Positions 48,446-61,701 of a DNA stretch of 64,000 nucleotides are shown here, one piece after another (the stretch's first letter is position 1; the number at the start of each line of letters is the position of its first letter). The position numbers and the translations under genes are program-made. The notes below the pieces were generated by a model. That model saw only the letters and a list, made by a program, of their open reading frames with translations. It was not told the DNA's origin and ran no database searches. The DNA lies in contig CAWESS010000030.1 of NCBI GenBank assembly GCA_963811825.1, forward strand, positions 1 through 64,000, read 5' to 3'. The stretch comes from Fodinibacter sp963811825 (GTDB lineage Bacteria; Actinomycetota; Actinomycetes; Actinomycetales; Dermatophilaceae).

Positions 48446-49099
48446 TCACGCCCCCTTCGCGGCCGAGCGCACGAGGACGACCGCGCCGCGCGGGCCGGGA
48501 ACGGCACCCTTGAGCAGCAGCAGGTTCTTCTCGGCGTCCACGGCGTGGACGGTGATGTTCTGGGTGGTCTGGCGCACGCCGCCCATGCGGCCGGCCATGC
48601 GCATGCCCTTGAAGACGCGGCCGGGCGTGGAGGCCCCACCGATCGAGCCGGGCTTGCGGTGGTTGCGGTGCGAGCCGTGCGAGGACGAGACGCCCTTGAA
48701 GCCGTGACGCTTCATGACGCCGGCGAAGCCCTTGCCCTTGGTCGTCCCGGTGACGTCGACGCTCTGGCCGGCCTCGAAGGTGTCGGCGCCGAGCTCCTGG
48801 CCGAGGCTGTAGTCGCCCGCGTCCGCGGTGCGCAGCTCGACGACGTGGCGGCGAGGGGTCACGCCAGCCTTGTCGAAGTGGCCGGTCAGCGGCTTCGTGA
48901 CCTTACGAGGGTCGATCGCGCCGTAACCGATCTGGACGGCGGCATAGCCGTCGGTGTCGGCGTCGCGGACCTGGGTCACCACGTTGGGGCCGGCCTGGAT
49001 CACGGTGACGGGCACGAGGCGGTTGTTCTCGTCCCACACCTGGGTCATGCCGAGCTTCTTGCCCAGCAGACCCTTCTGGGTCTTGGTCGAAATGGTCAT
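48446..49099 (-). CDS. rplC: 50S ribosomal protein L3
   Basis: 217 residues. GLLGKKLGMTQVWDENNRLV near the start. The loop reaching the peptidyl-transferase centre is KRHGFKGVSSSHGSHRNHRK, followed by GSIGGASTPGRVFKGMRMAG. 10 bp after rpsJ. Confidence 0.97.
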   Translation of the reverse strand: MTISTKTQKGLLGKKLGMTQVWDENNRLVPVTVIQAGPNVVTQVRDADTDGYAAVQIGYGAIDPRKVTKPLTGHFDKAGVTPRRHVVELRTADAGDYSLGQELGADTFEAGQSVDVTGTTKGKGFAGVMKRHGFKGVSSSHGSHRNHRKPGSIGGASTPGRVFKGMRMAGRMGGVRQTTQNITVHAVDAEKNLLLLKGAVPGPRGAVVLVRSAAKGA

Positions 49100-49109
49100 G
49101 TCGTCAGCC

Positions 49110-49418
49110 TCAGAGCTTGATCTCGATGTTGACGTCAGCCGGGAGGTCGAGACGCATCAACGAGTCGACGGCCTTGGGCGTCGGGTCGATGATGTCGATG
49201 AGGCGCTTGTGGGTGCGCATCTCGAAGTGCTCGCGGCTGTCCTTGTACTTGTGCGGCGACCGGATGACGCAGAAGACGTTCTTCTCCGTCGGGAGCGGCA
49301 CGGGGCCGACCACGGTCGCGCCGGCGCGGGTGACCGTGTCAACGATCTTGCGCGCCGAGCTGTCGATGACCTCGTGGTCATACGACTTCAAGCGGATGCG
49401 GATCTTCTGTCCCGCCAT
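49110..49418 (-). CDS. rpsJ: 30S ribosomal protein S10
   Basis: 102 residues from ATG at 49416-49418 (MAGQKIRIRLKSYDHEVIDS), the usual length. Also NusE in antitermination. First gene of the S10 operon, with a leader of about 260 bases; upstream in-frame codons are non-conserved. Confidence 0.97.
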   Translation of the reverse strand: MAGQKIRIRLKSYDHEVIDSSARKIVDTVTRAGATVVGPVPLPTEKNVFCVIRSPHKYKDSREHFEMRTHKRLIDIIDPTPKAVDSLMRLDLPADVNIEIKL

Positions 49419-49913
49419 CTGACGTTCCCGTCTCTCTCTGTCGCCTACATCTGTCTGGGTGCGGTCCCTCGTGACCTCCGACCCCCGCGGTCGGGCGTGT
49501 CGCCCTTGTTCCGCAGCCCGGCGCGAGCGGTTTCCCGCATGCGTCCGGAGGTTCGGCTGTCCCGGTGGAACCGGGGCCTGGCACTTCGCAAACGAGCCGC
49601 CCCGCCGAGATCGGCGGTTCGTCACCTCGTCGCGGTGGGCGACCACATCCCTCACGGGACGCGTTCGCACGCCAAGCAACCTGATAAGTGTGCCAGAGGG
49701 GACACGGCCCGACCAAATCGGCGGGTACACCACCCGAGGATGCCGGTCACGCACCTCCGCGTCGATGGCGCGTCGCGGCGGGCGAACCAGGGCCGAGCCC
49801 GTGACACATGCTGCTGACAGGTTGCTCAGATCGCCCTGCCAGCCCCGCCGCAGATGGTCAGGGGTACCAGCCGGAGGCAGCGAGGCCGCCGGACAACCCA
49901 AGGAGTCACCAGC
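49419..49913. other. 495-bp intergenic region: S10-operon leader and divergent promoter region
   Basis: No gene seen. It contains the rpsJ promoter (49687-49716), a long leader of about 260 bases for the S10 operon, one GGATGCCGG word (near 49739), and an AAGGAG ribosome site (49900-49905) for the secreted protein gene at 49914. I did not find an L4-binding leader structure I could support; autogenous control of the S10 leader remains possible. Confidence 0.7.
49687..49716 (-). promoter_or_regulatory. Promoter of the S10 operon
   Basis: TTGGTC (49711-49716), an 18-bp spacer and CACACT (49687-49692) on the minus strand, with CGATTTGG (49713-49720) spanning the -35 as at rplM and rpsL. The -10 is weaker (CANNNT); the shared -35 word is the main support. 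Confidence 0.6.
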
Positions 49914-50495
49914 ATGTCCATCTCCCCCACGTCACTCAAGATCGCCGCCCTGAGCGGCCTGCTCGCCCTCGGCGCCGGCGCCGGAGTCGCCACGGCGTCT
50001 GCAGAGACCACGCCCACCCCGAGCACCACGACCAGTGGGGTTGCGGCGAACGAGGGCACGACCTCGGGCACCATGCAGGACATGGGGCCGCGCGGCGGCC
50101 ACAAGGGTGGGCCAGGCGTCGACACGGCGGCCCTGGCGACGGCCCTCGGCGTCGACGAGGCCGAGGTCACCGCTGCCGTCACGGCGGCCCGTGAGGCCAC
50201 CCGCCCCGAGGCCCCCGCAGCCGGCGGGACGAGGACCGCGCCGACCGAGGCCGAGCGCGCTGCTCGCGACACGGCCTTCGCGGCGGCCCTCGCCAAGGAG
50301 CTCGGCGTCGACGAGTCGGAGGTCACCGCGGCCCTGGCCGACGTGCGCGCCGCGCACCAGGCCGAGCGCAGGACCGAGCTGGGCAACCAGCTCGACGCCG
50401 CCGTCACGGCGGGCACCCTCACCGCTGCCGACAAGGCCTCGGTCCTCAAGGCCTTCGACGCAGGCGTCCTGAAGGGCGGCCCCGGAGCCCGCTGA
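49914..50495 (+). CDS. Secreted Ala-rich protein with repeated GVDE-EVTAA helices
   Basis: 193 residues. Signal peptide (residues 1 to about 31: IAALSGLLALGAGAGVATAS) with AAG GAG ribosome site at 49900-49905. After a Thr/Ser-rich spacer there are two similar helical units, TALGVDEAEVTAAVTAAREA and KELGVDESEVTAALADVRAA. A third possible helix (AAVTAGTLTAADKASVLKAF) follows. Similar repeats occur in small secreted actinobacterial proteins of unknown function. It lacks an LPXTG or lipobox, so it is probably released or held in the wall non-covalently. A hairpin follows at 50540-50568. Confidence 0.8.
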   Translation: MSISPTSLKIAALSGLLALGAGAGVATASAETTPTPSTTTSGVAANEGTTSGTMQDMGPRGGHKGGPGVDTAALATALGVDEAEVTAAVTAAREATRPEAPAAGGTRTAPTEAERAARDTAFAAALAKELGVDESEVTAALADVRAAHQAERRTELGNQLDAAVTAGTLTAADKASVLKAFDAGVLKGGPGAR

Positions 50496-50539
50496 CGACC
50501 CGAGGGGTGGCACGGCATCCGCGCCCACGGCACGCTGCC

Positions 50540-50568
50540 GGCCCCCGCACCGTGGTGGTGCGGGGGCC
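50540..50568. terminator. Bidirectional terminator between secreted protein and kinase genes
   Basis: GGCCCCCGCACC, loop GTGGT, GGTGCGGGGGCC: a 12-bp perfect stem between convergent genes, 5 bp from the kinase stop. Confidence 0.85.
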
Positions 50569-50572
50569 CGCC

Positions 50573-52162
50573 TCAGCGCTGCACGCTGCTGATGACCCGG
50601 GACCCGTCGATCTTGAGGATGCCGTCGTCCGGCACCAGTACATAGGACGTGCGCTCGACGAACTCCCTGCCGTCGTCGTACTCGTACGTGATGGTCGCGG
50701 TGACCTCTCCGGGCGGCGAGCCGCTGACGTCCGAGACGCTGACCTGGTCGACCGCCCCCCAGAAGGAGCCGAACGTCCTGCGACTCGTGGCGGTACCGCT
50801 CTGGTACCGCTCGGTCAGGAGCCCCCACGCGGTGTCGAGGTCGCCGGGGAGCAGTGCGTAGTAGTCCTCGACGGCCCCTGCGAGCTGCGCGGCGGTCGGG
50901 TTTGCCGAGCCCGCAGGGCTGGACGGCGGCTGTGTCTGCGCCGGGCTGGCTGGGGCCGTGGAAGGGGGTGGGTTCGGGGCCGCCTTCGAGGCGACCGGCT
51001 CGTTCGAGGGGGAAGCGCTGCTCGGCGACGCGGACGGGGAGCGCTCCGGCGTGGCGGTGGAGCCCGGTTCGTCACCCTGCAGCCCGATCGCGAGAGCCAC
51101 CCCGGCTGCGGCAAGCCCCAGCGCCGCCAGGACGGCCCGCTTACGTCCCGGCCTGCCGCCCTCGCGCCCGGGTGTCTCGGATGACGGCGGCGATGGTGTG
51201 TGCTGGACCAGGGGTGGCGGCGACGCGGTCGCAGCCACCGGCTGGCCGGGGTCGTCCGGCCCGTCCCAGTCGCCCGGGCTCACCCGCTCGGTGGGGTCGG
51301 TCGGGGCGGAGGACACGACCGTCGGGGCGAGGAGCCCCGCGAGGTCGTCCACCGGCCCCAGCAGTGCCGCGGACACCTCGTCCGCCGAGGGCCGGGCCTC
51401 GGGATCGGCCTGCAACATCCGCAGGAGCAGCGGGGTCAGTGCGCCGGCGTGCTGCGGGGGCGCGACGTCGCCCGAGGCGACGAGGTGCAGCAGTGCCATG
51501 GAGTTCTCACCGGTGCCGAAGGGCGGCCGCCCCTCGAGGGCGGCATACAGCGTCGAGCCCAGGGAGAAGACGTCGGACGCAGGGGTGGCAGGGCCACCCC
51601 TTGCGACCTCCGGGGACAGGTAGGCCGGGGTGCCGGTGACCATTCCCGTGGTGGTGAGCGAGGCATCCCAGATCGCGTGCGCGATGCCGAAGTCGGTGAT
51701 CTTGGTGGTGCTGTCCGGCCCGATCAGCACGTTGGCGGGTTTGACGTCACGGTGGACGATGCCGGCACCGTGCGCGGCCGCGAGGGCGGAGGCCACCTCG
51801 CTGCCGATCTTCGCCACCTCGGCGGCCGGCATCCGACCGTGCTCGGCGAGGTGCTCGGCCAGGCTGCGGGAGGGGAAGTACTGCATGACCAGGCACGGCT
51901 GCCCCTCGTGCTCAACGACATCGAAGACGGGGACGGCGTGCGGGTGGTGCAGGCGTGCGGTGATCCGGCCCTCGCGCATGGCCCGCTCGTAACCGAGCTC
52001 CCCCACACCTGCGGCCCCGTCGGGTCGGGTGTGGAGCAGCTTGGCCGCGACCTCACGGTCCAGCCGCTCGTCGTGTGCCCGCCAGACGTGGCCCATGCCC
52101 CCGACGCCGATGCGCTCGATCAGGACGTAGCGACCGGCGATGACGTCGTTCTTCCCGGACAT
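50573..52162 (-). CDS. PknB-type membrane Ser/Thr protein kinase
   Basis: 529 residues from ATG at 52160-52162 (MSGKNDVIAGRYVLIERIGV). Kinase domain about 10-268: glycine loop GVGGMGHVW, Lys41, HRDVKPAN with Asp139, DFG 157-159, and an activation loop with Thr170-172 and Thr176 (TTTGMVTGTPAYLSPE). A Pro/Ser linker, one membrane helix (343-362), a long Pro/Ser/Ala stalk, then a C-terminal extracytoplasmic domain of about 115 residues (LAGAVEDYYALLPGDLDTAW). The outer domain is not PASTA; its DTAWGLLTERYQ pattern is seen at the end of several actinobacterial kinases and may sense a ligand. No phosphatase gene is adjacent. Confidence 0.92.
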   Translation of the reverse strand: MSGKNDVIAGRYVLIERIGVGGMGHVWRAHDERLDREVAAKLLHTRPDGAAGVGELGYERAMREGRITARLHHPHAVPVFDVVEHEGQPCLVMQYFPSRSLAEHLAEHGRMPAAEVAKIGSEVASALAAAHGAGIVHRDVKPANVLIGPDSTTKITDFGIAHAIWDASLTTTGMVTGTPAYLSPEVARGGPATPASDVFSLGSTLYAALEGRPPFGTGENSMALLHLVASGDVAPPQHAGALTPLLLRMLQADPEARPSADEVSAALLGPVDDLAGLLAPTVVSSAPTDPTERVSPGDWDGPDDPGQPVAATASPPPLVQHTPSPPSSETPGREGGRPGRKRAVLAALGLAAAGVALAIGLQGDEPGSTATPERSPSASPSSASPSNEPVASKAAPNPPPSTAPASPAQTQPPSSPAGSANPTAAQLAGAVEDYYALLPGDLDTAWGLLTERYQSGTATSRRTFGSFWGAVDQVSVSDVSGSPPGEVTATITYEYDDGREFVERTSYVLVPDDGILKIDGSRVISSVQR

Positions 52163-52274
52163 CAGCCCAGCGAACCACACGGTCGCTCCCCACAGGGTTT
52201 GCGTGACACCCTCCCTGGCGGTGGGCGCGACTGCGGGGGGCGCCACGGCATCCGGCCCGTGACGACGCACGGCG

Positions 52275-52309
52275 AAGGGCCCCTGCACCGAGTTGGTGCG
52301 GGGGCCCTT
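52275..52309 (-). terminator. Terminator of the str operon (after tuf)
   Basis: AAGGGCCCCTGCACC, loop GAGTT, GGTGCGGGGGCCCTT: a 15-bp stem with a single wobble pair, 28 bp after the tuf stop. Confidence 0.85.
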
Positions 52310-52337
52310 CGCTGCTGCCGGGAGACCCGGCGTCAGG

Positions 52338-53534
<1,197 letters not shown>

Positions 53535-53655
53535 TTGTTGTCCTCCTCAGGACTCTTGTTCAGTGAACGCCGTTACGACCGGGCAGGACGTGGCGCCGAA
53601 CTTGGGGGTTGGTTGGGGATGGCTTCTCAGCCGAGACCAGCGACCAGTCTAGCGG

Positions 53656-55770
53656 TCACTCGCCCCGGGTCTTCTTGATGATCTCCTCGGCCACCGACTT
53701 GGGGACCTCGGCGTAGGAGTCGAACTCCATCGAGTAGTTCGCCCGACCCTGGGTCTTGGACCGCAGGTCGCCGACGTACCCGAACATCTCGGACAGCGGG
53801 ACGAGGCCGCGGACGACCTTGGCACCACTGATGTCCTCCATGGCCTGGATGTGGCCACGGCGGGAGTTGATGTCGCCGATGACGTCACCCATGTAGTCCT
53901 CCGGGGTGCGCACCTCGACGGCCATCATCGGCTCGAGCAGGACGGGCTCGCACTTGCGCACGGCCTCCTTGAGTGCCATCGAGCCGGCGATCTTGAACGC
54001 CATCTCCGAGGAGTCGACGTCGTGGTAGGCACCGTCGAGCAGGGTCGCCTTGATCCCGACGAGCGGGTAGCCGGCGAGCACGCCGTACTGCATGGCGTCC
54101 TGGATGCCGTGGTCGACCGAGGGGATGTACTCGCGCGGGATGCGACCACCGGTGACCTTGTTGGAGAACTCGTAGAGCTCGCCCTCGGCCGTGTCGAGCG
54201 GCTCGAGCGCGATCTGGACCTTCGCGAACTGGCCCGACCCACCCGTCTGCTTCTTGTGGGTGTAGTCGTACTTCTCGATCGAGCGCTTGATCGTCTCGCG
54301 GTAGGCCACCTGCGGCTTGCCGACGTTCGCCTCGACCTTGAACTCGCGACGCATGCGGTCGACGAGGATGTCGAGGTGGAGCTCGCCCATGCCGGCGATG
54401 ATCGTCTGGCCGGTGTCCTCGTCGAGGTGGACCTGGAACGTCGGGTCCTCCTCGGCGAGCTTCTGGATGGCCATGCCGAGCTTCTCCTGGTCACCCTTGG
54501 TCTTGGGCTCGATGGCCACCTGGATGACCGGCTCGGGGAAGGTCATCGACTCGAGCACGACCGGCTTGTCGATGTCACACAGGGTGTCACCGGTGGTCGT
54601 GTTCTTCAGGCCGATGGCGGCGTAGATGTGGCCCGCCAGGGCGCCGTCGACGGGGTTCTCCTTGTTGGCGTGCATCTGGAAGAGCTTGCCGATCCGCTCC
54701 TTCTTGACCTTGGTCGCGTTGAGCACCTGGGTGCCCGCCGAGATCTGGCCGGAGTAGACCCGGATGAAGGTCAGCGTGCCGAAGAACGGGTGCGAGGCGA
54801 CCTTGAAGGCCAGCGCCGAGAAGGGCTCGTCGACGCTGGGGGCGCGAACGACCTTCTCCTCGTCGTTGCCCGGGGCGTGGCCCTCCATCGGGGGGACGTC
54901 GAGCGGCGAGGGCAGGTAGGAGAGCACGGCGTCGAGCATGGGCTGCACGCCGCGGTTCTTGAAGGCGGAGCCGCACAGGACGGGGTAGACCTCGGAGGCG
55001 ATCGTCAGGGACCGGATGCCGGCAACGATCTCGTCAGTGGTCAGCTCCTCACCCTCGAGGTACTTCTCCATGAGGGCGTCGTCCGCGTAGGCGACGCGCT
55101 CGATGAGGTGGTGGCGGTACTCCTCCACCTTCTCGAGCATGTCGGCCGGGATCTCCTGGATCTCGTACTTCGCGCCCATGGTGACGTCACCCTTGGCGTC
55201 GCCCTCCCACACGAGGGCGCGCTTGTGGATGAGGTCGACGACCCCGATGAAGTCGTTCTCGGCACCGATGGGCAGCTGGAGCACGAGGGGCTCCGCGCCG
55301 AGGCGGTCCTTGATGGTGTCGACGGTGAAGTAGAAGTCCGCGCCGAGCTTGTCCATCTTGTTGACGAAGCAGATGCGGGGCACGTTGTACTTGTCGGCCT
55401 GGCGCCACACCGTCTCGGACTGCGGCTCGACACCCTCCTTGCCGTCGAACACGGCCACGGCACCGTCGAGGACGCGCAGCGAGCGCTCCACCTCGACGGT
55501 GAAGTCGACGTGACCCGGGGTGTCGATGATGTTGATCTGGTGGTCCACCCAGAAGGAGGTCACGGCGGCAGACGTGATCGTGATGCCGCGCTCCTTCTCC
55601 TGCTCCATCCAGTCGGTGGTGGAGGCACCGTCGTGCGTCTCGCCCATCTTCCGGTTGACGCCGGTGTAGAAGAGGATGCGCTCGGTGACAGTGGTCTTGC
55701 CGGCGTCGATGTGCGCCATGATGCCAATGTTGCGGACCTTCTTGAGGTCCGTCAGGACGTCCTGTGCCAC
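53656..55770 (-). CDS. fusA: Elongation factor G
   Basis: 704 residues, five domains. P-loop AHIDAGKT (19-26); RGITITSAA switch; DTPGHVDFTVEVERS; NKMDKLGADF. Domain IV includes TGGSGQFAKVQIALEP. Catalyses translocation. 123 bp after rpsG, a gap that carries the inverted repeat at 55842-55886. Confidence 0.98.
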   Translation of the reverse strand: MAQDVLTDLKKVRNIGIMAHIDAGKTTVTERILFYTGVNRKMGETHDGASTTDWMEQEKERGITITSAAVTSFWVDHQINIIDTPGHVDFTVEVERSLRVLDGAVAVFDGKEGVEPQSETVWRQADKYNVPRICFVNKMDKLGADFYFTVDTIKDRLGAEPLVLQLPIGAENDFIGVVDLIHKRALVWEGDAKGDVTMGAKYEIQEIPADMLEKVEEYRHHLIERVAYADDALMEKYLEGEELTTDEIVAGIRSLTIASEVYPVLCGSAFKNRGVQPMLDAVLSYLPSPLDVPPMEGHAPGNDEEKVVRAPSVDEPFSALAFKVASHPFFGTLTFIRVYSGQISAGTQVLNATKVKKERIGKLFQMHANKENPVDGALAGHIYAAIGLKNTTTGDTLCDIDKPVVLESMTFPEPVIQVAIEPKTKGDQEKLGMAIQKLAEEDPTFQVHLDEDTGQTIIAGMGELHLDILVDRMRREFKVEANVGKPQVAYRETIKRSIEKYDYTHKKQTGGSGQFAKVQIALEPLDTAEGELYEFSNKVTGGRIPREYIPSVDHGIQDAMQYGVLAGYPLVGIKATLLDGAYHDVDSSEMAFKIAGSMALKEAVRKCEPVLLEPMMAVEVRTPEDYMGDVIGDINSRRGHIQAMEDISGAKVVRGLVPLSEMFGYVGDLRSKTQGRANYSMEFDSYAEVPKSVAEEIIKKTRGE

Positions 55771-55841
55771 GTTCGTGTTCTCGTCTCGTTCGCGTGCGGG
55801 GTGGTGCGGTCACTGGGGTGTGGCGGCGGTGCCGCCGCCTG

Positions 55842-55886
55842 CGTCGGGATGCCGGTCGCGCGAGTCACGCGGACGGCATCCCGACG
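55842..55886 (-). repeat. Inverted repeat between rpsG and fusA
   Basis: 13-base perfect arms CGTCGGGATGCCG (55842-55854) and CGGCATCCCGACG (55874-55886) with a 19-base loop. Next to it at 55821-55840 is a second small hairpin GGCGGC/GCCGCC. The arms contain GGATGCCG/CGGCATCC words. Candidate attenuator or processing site inside the str operon. Confidence 0.75.
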
Positions 55887-55893
55887 CCGGTGG

Positions 55894-56364
55894 TCACCAG
55901 CGGTAGTGCGCGAAGGCCTTGTTGGACTCGGCCATCTTGTGCGTGTCCTCGCGGCGCTTGACTGCAGCGCCGAGACCGTTGGAGGCGTCGAGGATCTCGT
56001 TCATGAGGCGCTCGGTCATCGTCTTCTCACGACGCTGACGCGAGTAGCCGACCAGCCAGCGCAGCGAGAGGGTGGTGGCCCGGTTGGGCTTGACCTCGAT
56101 CGGCACCTGGTAGGTCGCGCCACCGACACGGCGGGACTTGACCTCGAGCGTCGGCTTGATGTTGTCGAGCGCGCGCTTGAGGGTCTGGACCGGGTCGGTG
56201 CCGGTCTTCTCGCGGCAGCCCTCGAGGGCGCCGTAGACGATCGTCTCGGCGATCGACTTCTTGCCGTCGAGGAGGATCTTGTTGACGAGCGACGTCACGA
56301 GCGGGCTCTGGTAGACCGGGTCGACGACGAGCGGCCGCTTCGGAGCGGGTCCCTTGCGAGGCAT
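55894..56364 (-). CDS. rpsG: 30S ribosomal protein S7
   Basis: 156 residues. MPRKGPAPKRPLVVDPVYQS, the RNA-binding helices ETIVYGALEGCREKTGTDPV and C-terminal KRREDTHKMAESNKAFAHYR. Head assembly protein. Overlaps rpsL by one base. Confidence 0.97.
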   Translation of the reverse strand: MPRKGPAPKRPLVVDPVYQSPLVTSLVNKILLDGKKSIAETIVYGALEGCREKTGTDPVQTLKRALDNIKPTLEVKSRRVGGATYQVPIEVKPNRATTLSLRWLVGYSRQRREKTMTERLMNEILDASNGLGAAVKRREDTHKMAESNKAFAHYRW

Positions 56365-56738
56365 CAGGCCTTACCCTTCTTCGCGCCGTAGCGGCTGCGG
56401 GCCTGCTGACGGTTCTTGACGCCCTGGGTGTCGAGGGCGCCACGGATGATCTTGTAGCGAACGCCGGGGAGGTCCTTCACACGGCCGCCACGCACGAGCA
56501 CCATGGAGTGCTCCTGCAGGTTGTGACCGACGCCGGGGATGTAGGCGGTGACCTCGATGCCGCTGGTGAGGCGCACACGGGCGACCTTGCGCAGCGCGGA
56601 GTTCGGCTTCTTGGGGGTGGTGGTGTACACACGCGTGCACACGCCGCGGCGCTGCGGAGAGCCCTTGAGGGCAGGAGTCTTGGCCTTCGTGGCCTTGTCC
56701 TGCCGGCCCTTGCGCACCAGCTGGTTGATGGTAGGCAA
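56364..56738 (-). CDS. rpsL: 30S ribosomal protein S12
   Basis: 124 residues from an unusual TTG start (56736-56738), read as MPTINQLVRKGRQDKATKAK. AAAGGA (56745-56750) is six bases upstream and no ATG or GTG is suitably placed. Streptomycin-site segments TTTPKKPNSAL (Lys43 region) and VRGGRVKDLPGVRYK (Lys88 region) look wild type. First gene of the str operon. Confidence 0.96.
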   Translation of the reverse strand: MPTINQLVRKGRQDKATKAKTPALKGSPQRRGVCTRVYTTTPKKPNSALRKVARVRLTSGIEVTAYIPGVGHNLQEHSMVLVRGGRVKDLPGVRYKIIRGALDTQGVKNRQQARSRYGAKKGKA

Positions 56739-57055
56739 CCTGGATCCTTTGCTTGTCTTCGTCGATGCCACGACAACGCCGTGGCTCCTTGTGGTGTCCG
56801 GTGCTCGACCCCCGTGGTCGGGCGTGTCACACCGGGTGCTCTTCCCTGCACTCCCCATGACTCACCCGAAGGAGAGGACGTTGGGGTGCCCGGCAAGAGG
56901 TGGGCGAGGCGCTCGCTCGACACCTCGCGGCGGTGAGCTGCACTCCAGGGTCCGGACCTAGCCAGACACGATGACCAAGATTACCGGTATGCCGTGGCGG
57001 GTCCAAATCGCTGGTCCGATGCCCGGGTTCCCAGCCGCGGCGCACCGGCAGGTGC
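56739..57055. other. 317-bp intergenic region: rpsL leader and promoter
   Basis: No gene seen. Holds the rpsL promoter (56978-57006), a leader of about 230 bases ahead of the TTG start, and the 3' side of the GNAT gene. The short upstream in-frame readings toward rpsL are low-complexity and lack conservation cues. Confidence 0.7.
56978..57006 (-). promoter_or_regulatory. Promoter of the str operon
   Basis: TTGGAC (57001-57006), 17-bp spacer, TAATCT (56978-56983) on the minus strand; CGATTTGG at 57003-57010 covers the -35. This is the best-scoring of the four shared-word promoters by eye. Confidence 0.7.
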
Positions 57056-57589
57056 TCAGCCCTCGGAGACGCCGAAGGCGGACGGGTAGGCGAAGGGACC
57101 GGCGAGGTCGGCTCGCCACGCGTTGAGCCGCTTGACCTGGAAGTACTGGTCGGACCACGGCCCGGGTGAGCCGATGCCGTGCGCGGCCGCGGTCTCGAAT
57201 CCGAAGTGCGCGTACCAGCCGGGATCCCCGAGCAGGACGATCGAGGGCTCGTGGCGCTGGTCGGCCGTGACGATGACCGCCGCGACCAGGGCGGACCCGA
57301 TGCCCTCACCCTGCAGGTCGGGGAGAACCGCGATCGGCCCGAGGGCGACCGAACGCCCCTCCCCCATGCTCGCCCGGCTGCACACGACGTGGCCGACGAC
57401 CTCACCGTGCAGCTCGGCGACGAACGTCAGGGTGTCCAGGACGTCGCCGTCAGCGCGCAGGTGGTCGAGGATGTCGGTCTCGGCGGAGCGGTCGGCTCCG
57501 TCGGGCACGCCGAAGGCGGCGTCGTGCAGTGCGCGGGTCGGCTCCTCGTCGCCGGGGAGCTCGCGACGGATGACGAGGGCGGGGTCCAT
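57056..57589 (-). CDS. GNAT-family N-acetyltransferase
   Basis: 177 residues. Acetyl-CoA pyrophosphate loop LPDLQGEGIGSALV (motif A) at about residues 89-102 and the preceding SVALGPIAVL strand. The C-terminal part GDPGWYAHFGFETA is typical of the YhbS-like group whose substrates are mostly unknown. Lies between the rpoC terminator and the str promoter on the same strand as both; it appears to be a single-gene unit. ATG at 57587-57589. Confidence 0.85.
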   Translation of the reverse strand: MDPALVIRRELPGDEEPTRALHDAAFGVPDGADRSAETDILDHLRADGDVLDTLTFVAELHGEVVGHVVCSRASMGEGRSVALGPIAVLPDLQGEGIGSALVAAVIVTADQRHEPSIVLLGDPGWYAHFGFETAAAHGIGSPGPWSDQYFQVKRLNAWRADLAGPFAYPSAFGVSEG

Positions 57590-57614
57590 CCCGGAATCCT
57601 TTCAGGAGAAGGGC

Positions 57615-57661
57615 GACGGGCGGGTACGCACGGTGGGGACCCACCGGCATACCCGCCCGTC
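57615..57661 (-). terminator. Terminator of rpoB-rpoC
   Basis: GACGGGCGGGTA (57615-57626) and TACCCGCCCGTC (57650-57661) form a 12-bp perfect outer stem, with an inner CGGTGG/CCACCG stem. Starts 17 bp after the rpoC stop. Confidence 0.85.
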
Positions 57662-57678
57662 GATGCGGACGAACCGAC

Positions 57679-61569
<3,891 letters not shown>

Positions 61570-61658
61570 GTGGTTCCTTCTCTTTCATCTCTCGTCGGGC
61601 CTTGGCCGGCCCACGAAGTTCGTCTGTGGTCTGTCAGGTGGATGGATGGTCCGGTTCC

Positions 61659-61693
61659 ATACCCCGGATGCCGTGCCACGGCATCCCGGGTAT
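61659..61693 (-). repeat. Hairpin between rpoB and rpoC
   Basis: 17-base arms (ATACCCCGGATGCCGTG and CACGGCATCCCGGGTAT) with one C-C mismatch and a single-base loop, in the 132-bp rpoB-rpoC gap. Both arms contain the dispersed 9-mer. It starts 8 bp after the rpoB stop and may attenuate or mark processing of the rpoBC message. Confidence 0.85.
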
Positions 61694-61701
61694 GTCGCCT
61701 G

